A stretch of 64,000 bases of DNA from positions 52,622 to 116,621 of the forward strand of contig JAHDQM010000012.1 of the NCBI GenBank assembly GCA_018433835.1. The letters run 5' to 3'. Numbering within the stretch: position 1 is the stretch's first letter; every line of letters begins with the position of its first letter. Under the pieces are notes generated by a model that did not search any database, was not told where the DNA came from, and worked only from the letters and a program-made list of their open reading frames with translations. This DNA is from Methanoculleus sp. GTDB taxonomy: Archaea > Halobacteriota > Methanomicrobia > Methanomicrobiales > Methanoculleaceae. Positions 62,753 to 64,000 of the stretch are shown piece after piece. The position numbers and the translations under genes were made by a program.

Positions 62753-63841
62753 ATGCCGTATTCGCTGCATGACCTGCTCGATGACACACTCGCCGGCCAC
62801 CGGCTCACGGAGGAAGAGGCCGTCGATCTCATGAAAACGCGCGACCGGGGCGTCTGGGAGATCGCCGCCGCCGCGGACGAACTCCGGGAACGGAAAGTCG
62901 GCGACGTCGTCACCTACGTCCGGAACCAGAACGTCCACGTCACCAACATCTGCAAGAACCTCTGCGGTTTCTGCGGGTTCGGGAGGCGTGCGGACGACCC
63001 GGAGGCTTTCTTCGACGGAAGGGACGCTATCCGGGCGAAGGCACGCCAGGCCGCGGCCCGGAACGTAACCGAGATATGCCTGCTCTCCGGCGTCCACCCG
63101 GACTACACCCTCGACTCGTACGTCGACCTCATCTCCTGCGTGCGGGAGGTGGCGCCCGGGGTGGATATCCACACGGCGAGCCCGGACGAGATCGCCTGGG
63201 CGGCGAAACGGAGCGGTCTCTCGACGGCGGAGGCGATCGGTCGCCTGCGCGATGCGGGTCTCGGCACCCTGCAGGGGACTGCGGCGGAGATCCTGGTCGA
63301 CGATGTTCGGCGGGTGTTCTGCCCGGCCAAGTGCGACACCGCCACGTGGGTCCGGATCATCAAAGAGGCGCATGATCTGGGTCTCCGGTCGACGGCGACG
63401 ATCATGTACGGCTCCTGCGAGAAGCCCGAAGACCGGGTCCGGCACCTTGGCATCCTCCGCGAGATCCAGGACGAGACCGGCGGGTTTACCGAACTGGTGC
63501 CGCTCTCCTACCTCCATGAGAACACCGCCCTCTACCAGAGGGGCCTCGCGCCTGCGGGTGCCACCGGCCGTGAGGACCTCCTGCTCTTTGCGGTCGCGCG
63601 TCTCTTCCTGGACAACTTCGACCATATCCAGATCTCCTGGGGTAAAGTCGGGACGAAGATGGCGCAACTCGGGCTATTGGCGGGCGGCGACGACCTCGGC
63701 GGGACGATGTTCTGCGACGACGTCTCGGTCGACGCCGGCGGCGAGGGTGCCGACTACCTGGATCCGGGCGAGATGCAGCGGATCGCAAGCGACCTCGGCC
63801 GGACCCTCCGGCAGCGGACGACGACCTACGAGATGGTGTGA
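62753..63841 (+). CDS. cofH: CofH, F420 precursor (FO) synthase subunit 2
   Basis: A 362-aa radical SAM enzyme. The cluster motif is NICKNLCGFCGFGR (Cys-x3-Cys-x2-Cys), followed by ICLLSGVHPDYTLDSYVDLI, LGTLQGTAAEILVDDVRRVF and HIQISWGKVGTKMAQLGLLA. With CofG it builds the deazaflavin FO of coenzyme F420 from tyrosine and 5-amino-6-ribitylaminouracil. The GTAAEIL segment distinguishes CofH from CofG. cofG is not in this window. ATG at 62753. Confidence 0.93.
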   Translation: MPYSLHDLLDDTLAGHRLTEEEAVDLMKTRDRGVWEIAAAADELRERKVGDVVTYVRNQNVHVTNICKNLCGFCGFGRRADDPEAFFDGRDAIRAKARQAAARNVTEICLLSGVHPDYTLDSYVDLISCVREVAPGVDIHTASPDEIAWAAKRSGLSTAEAIGRLRDAGLGTLQGTAAEILVDDVRRVFCPAKCDTATWVRIIKEAHDLGLRSTATIMYGSCEKPEDRVRHLGILREIQDETGGFTELVPLSYLHENTALYQRGLAPAGATGREDLLLFAVARLFLDNFDHIQISWGKVGTKMAQLGLLAGGDDLGGTMFCDDVSVDAGGEGADYLDPGEMQRIASDLGRTLRQRTTTYEMV

Positions 63842-63862
63842 GGTGCGACGGGCCGAAGGGCC

Positions 63863-63894
63863 GGAGCTCGAGAAAACGCGAAGCGTTTTCGAGC
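63863..63894. repeat. GAA-loop palindromic element, copy 3
   Basis: GGAGCTCGAG leads into AAAACGC-GAA-GCGTTTT and CGAGC. The arms form a hairpin with a two-base bulge. An exact second copy lies at 63969-64000. Confidence 0.7.
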
Positions 63895-63937
63895 AGCGAC
63901 TGGTGACGGGCCGAAGGGTGCGACTGCCGGAACGGCA

Positions 63938-63967
63938 GGAGCTTGAGAAGGCCGAAGGCCTTCGAGC
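63938..63967. repeat. GAA-loop palindromic element, copy 4
   Basis: GGAGCTTGAG leads into AAGGCC-GAA-GGCCTT and CGAGC: same leader, same loop, different stem. TGCCG-GAA-CGGCA (63925-63937) directly precedes it and GGCC-GAAG-GGCC elements occur at about 63851 and 63909. Confidence 0.65.
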
Positions 63968-63968
63968 C

Positions 63969-64000
63969 GGAGCTCGAGAAAACGCGAAGCGTTTTCGAGC
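63969..64000. repeat. GAA-loop palindromic element, copy 5 (at window end)
   Basis: Identical over 32 bases to copy 3 (63863-63894). The array probably continues past the window. Confidence 0.7.

Overview
The window reads as a high-GC chromosome segment of a methanogenic archaeon, most likely a Methanomicrobiales member close to Methanoculleus (inference from gene content and style; no database was searched). Supporting genes are the F420 side-chain enzyme CofH, LarC, the DNA polymerase D small subunit, Orc1/Cdc6, Hel308, KEOPS Cgi121, an archaeal RIO1 kinase, archaeal GAPDH and TyrRS, and a membrane pyrophosphatase. Start codons are often GTG, many genes overlap by 4 bp (ATGA/GTGA), and promoters show TATA-like boxes. 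I saw no rRNA, tRNA, CRISPR array, insertion sequence or prophage.

Layout. 0-9.2 kb: a three-gene partner-switching module (STAS, membrane SpoIIE phosphatase, RsbW-like kinase), a DUF523/deoxyribosyltransferase-like protein, Tsr3, a large unknown protein followed by LarC, a DUF72 protein, a lone Cache domain and a methyltransferase. 9.2-19.2 kb: a lipoprotein, a transglutaminase-like pair, glycogen phosphorylase with a small 2TM gene, an ABC-2 exporter, and a minus-strand ROK kinase / dual-specificity phosphatase / IMPACT-family operon. 19.3-25 kb: feoA-feoB-dtxR behind a perfect palindromic operator, then small paralog pairs (two KTSC proteins, two TM2-like proteins around a DUF5661 gene, two GNAT acetyltransferases). 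25-31.9 kb: an information-processing island (GAPDH, TyrRS, RIO1, KH protein, Hel308, Cgi121, MoaB).

31.8-36.5 kb looks like a replication origin. Five origin-recognition-box-like repeats (shared core GAAAyrAAGGGGT) lie in two intergenic clusters on either side of orc1/cdc6-lrp-aminotransferase, and the first cluster contains a ~270 bp, ~80% pyrimidine tract. 36.5-40.6 kb holds purA, a Trm112-like gene, a membrane protein, cbiB and pdxS-pdxT. 40.5-45.5 kb is an arsenic island: divergent arsR, then permease, an 87-aa protein, thioredoxin, a 48-aa Cys protein, arsC, a 30-aa Cys protein, acr3, a DUF2703 protein and a DGC-type protein, with a perfect ArsR-like operator.

45.9-51.5 kb is the most unusual locus: a substrate-binding lipoprotein, a SAM methyltransferase and a radical-SAM protein fused to a binding-protein-like domain run towards a FecCD/FepC-type ABC transporter whose ATPase has a Cys-rich tail. 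AT-rich inverted repeats lie upstream of both arms. This may be a scavenging-and-modification system for a metal chelate or corrinoid. 51.9-64 kb carries a THEP1-type NTPase, cyclophilin, a minimal RNase III-like protein, an acetate module (acs plus MFS carrier) with three ACATGAT-N2-ATCATGT boxes upstream, CorA, the pyrophosphatase, DP1, signal peptidase I and cofH. The window ends in an array of GAA-loop palindromes related to elements at 10.0 and 51.7 kb.
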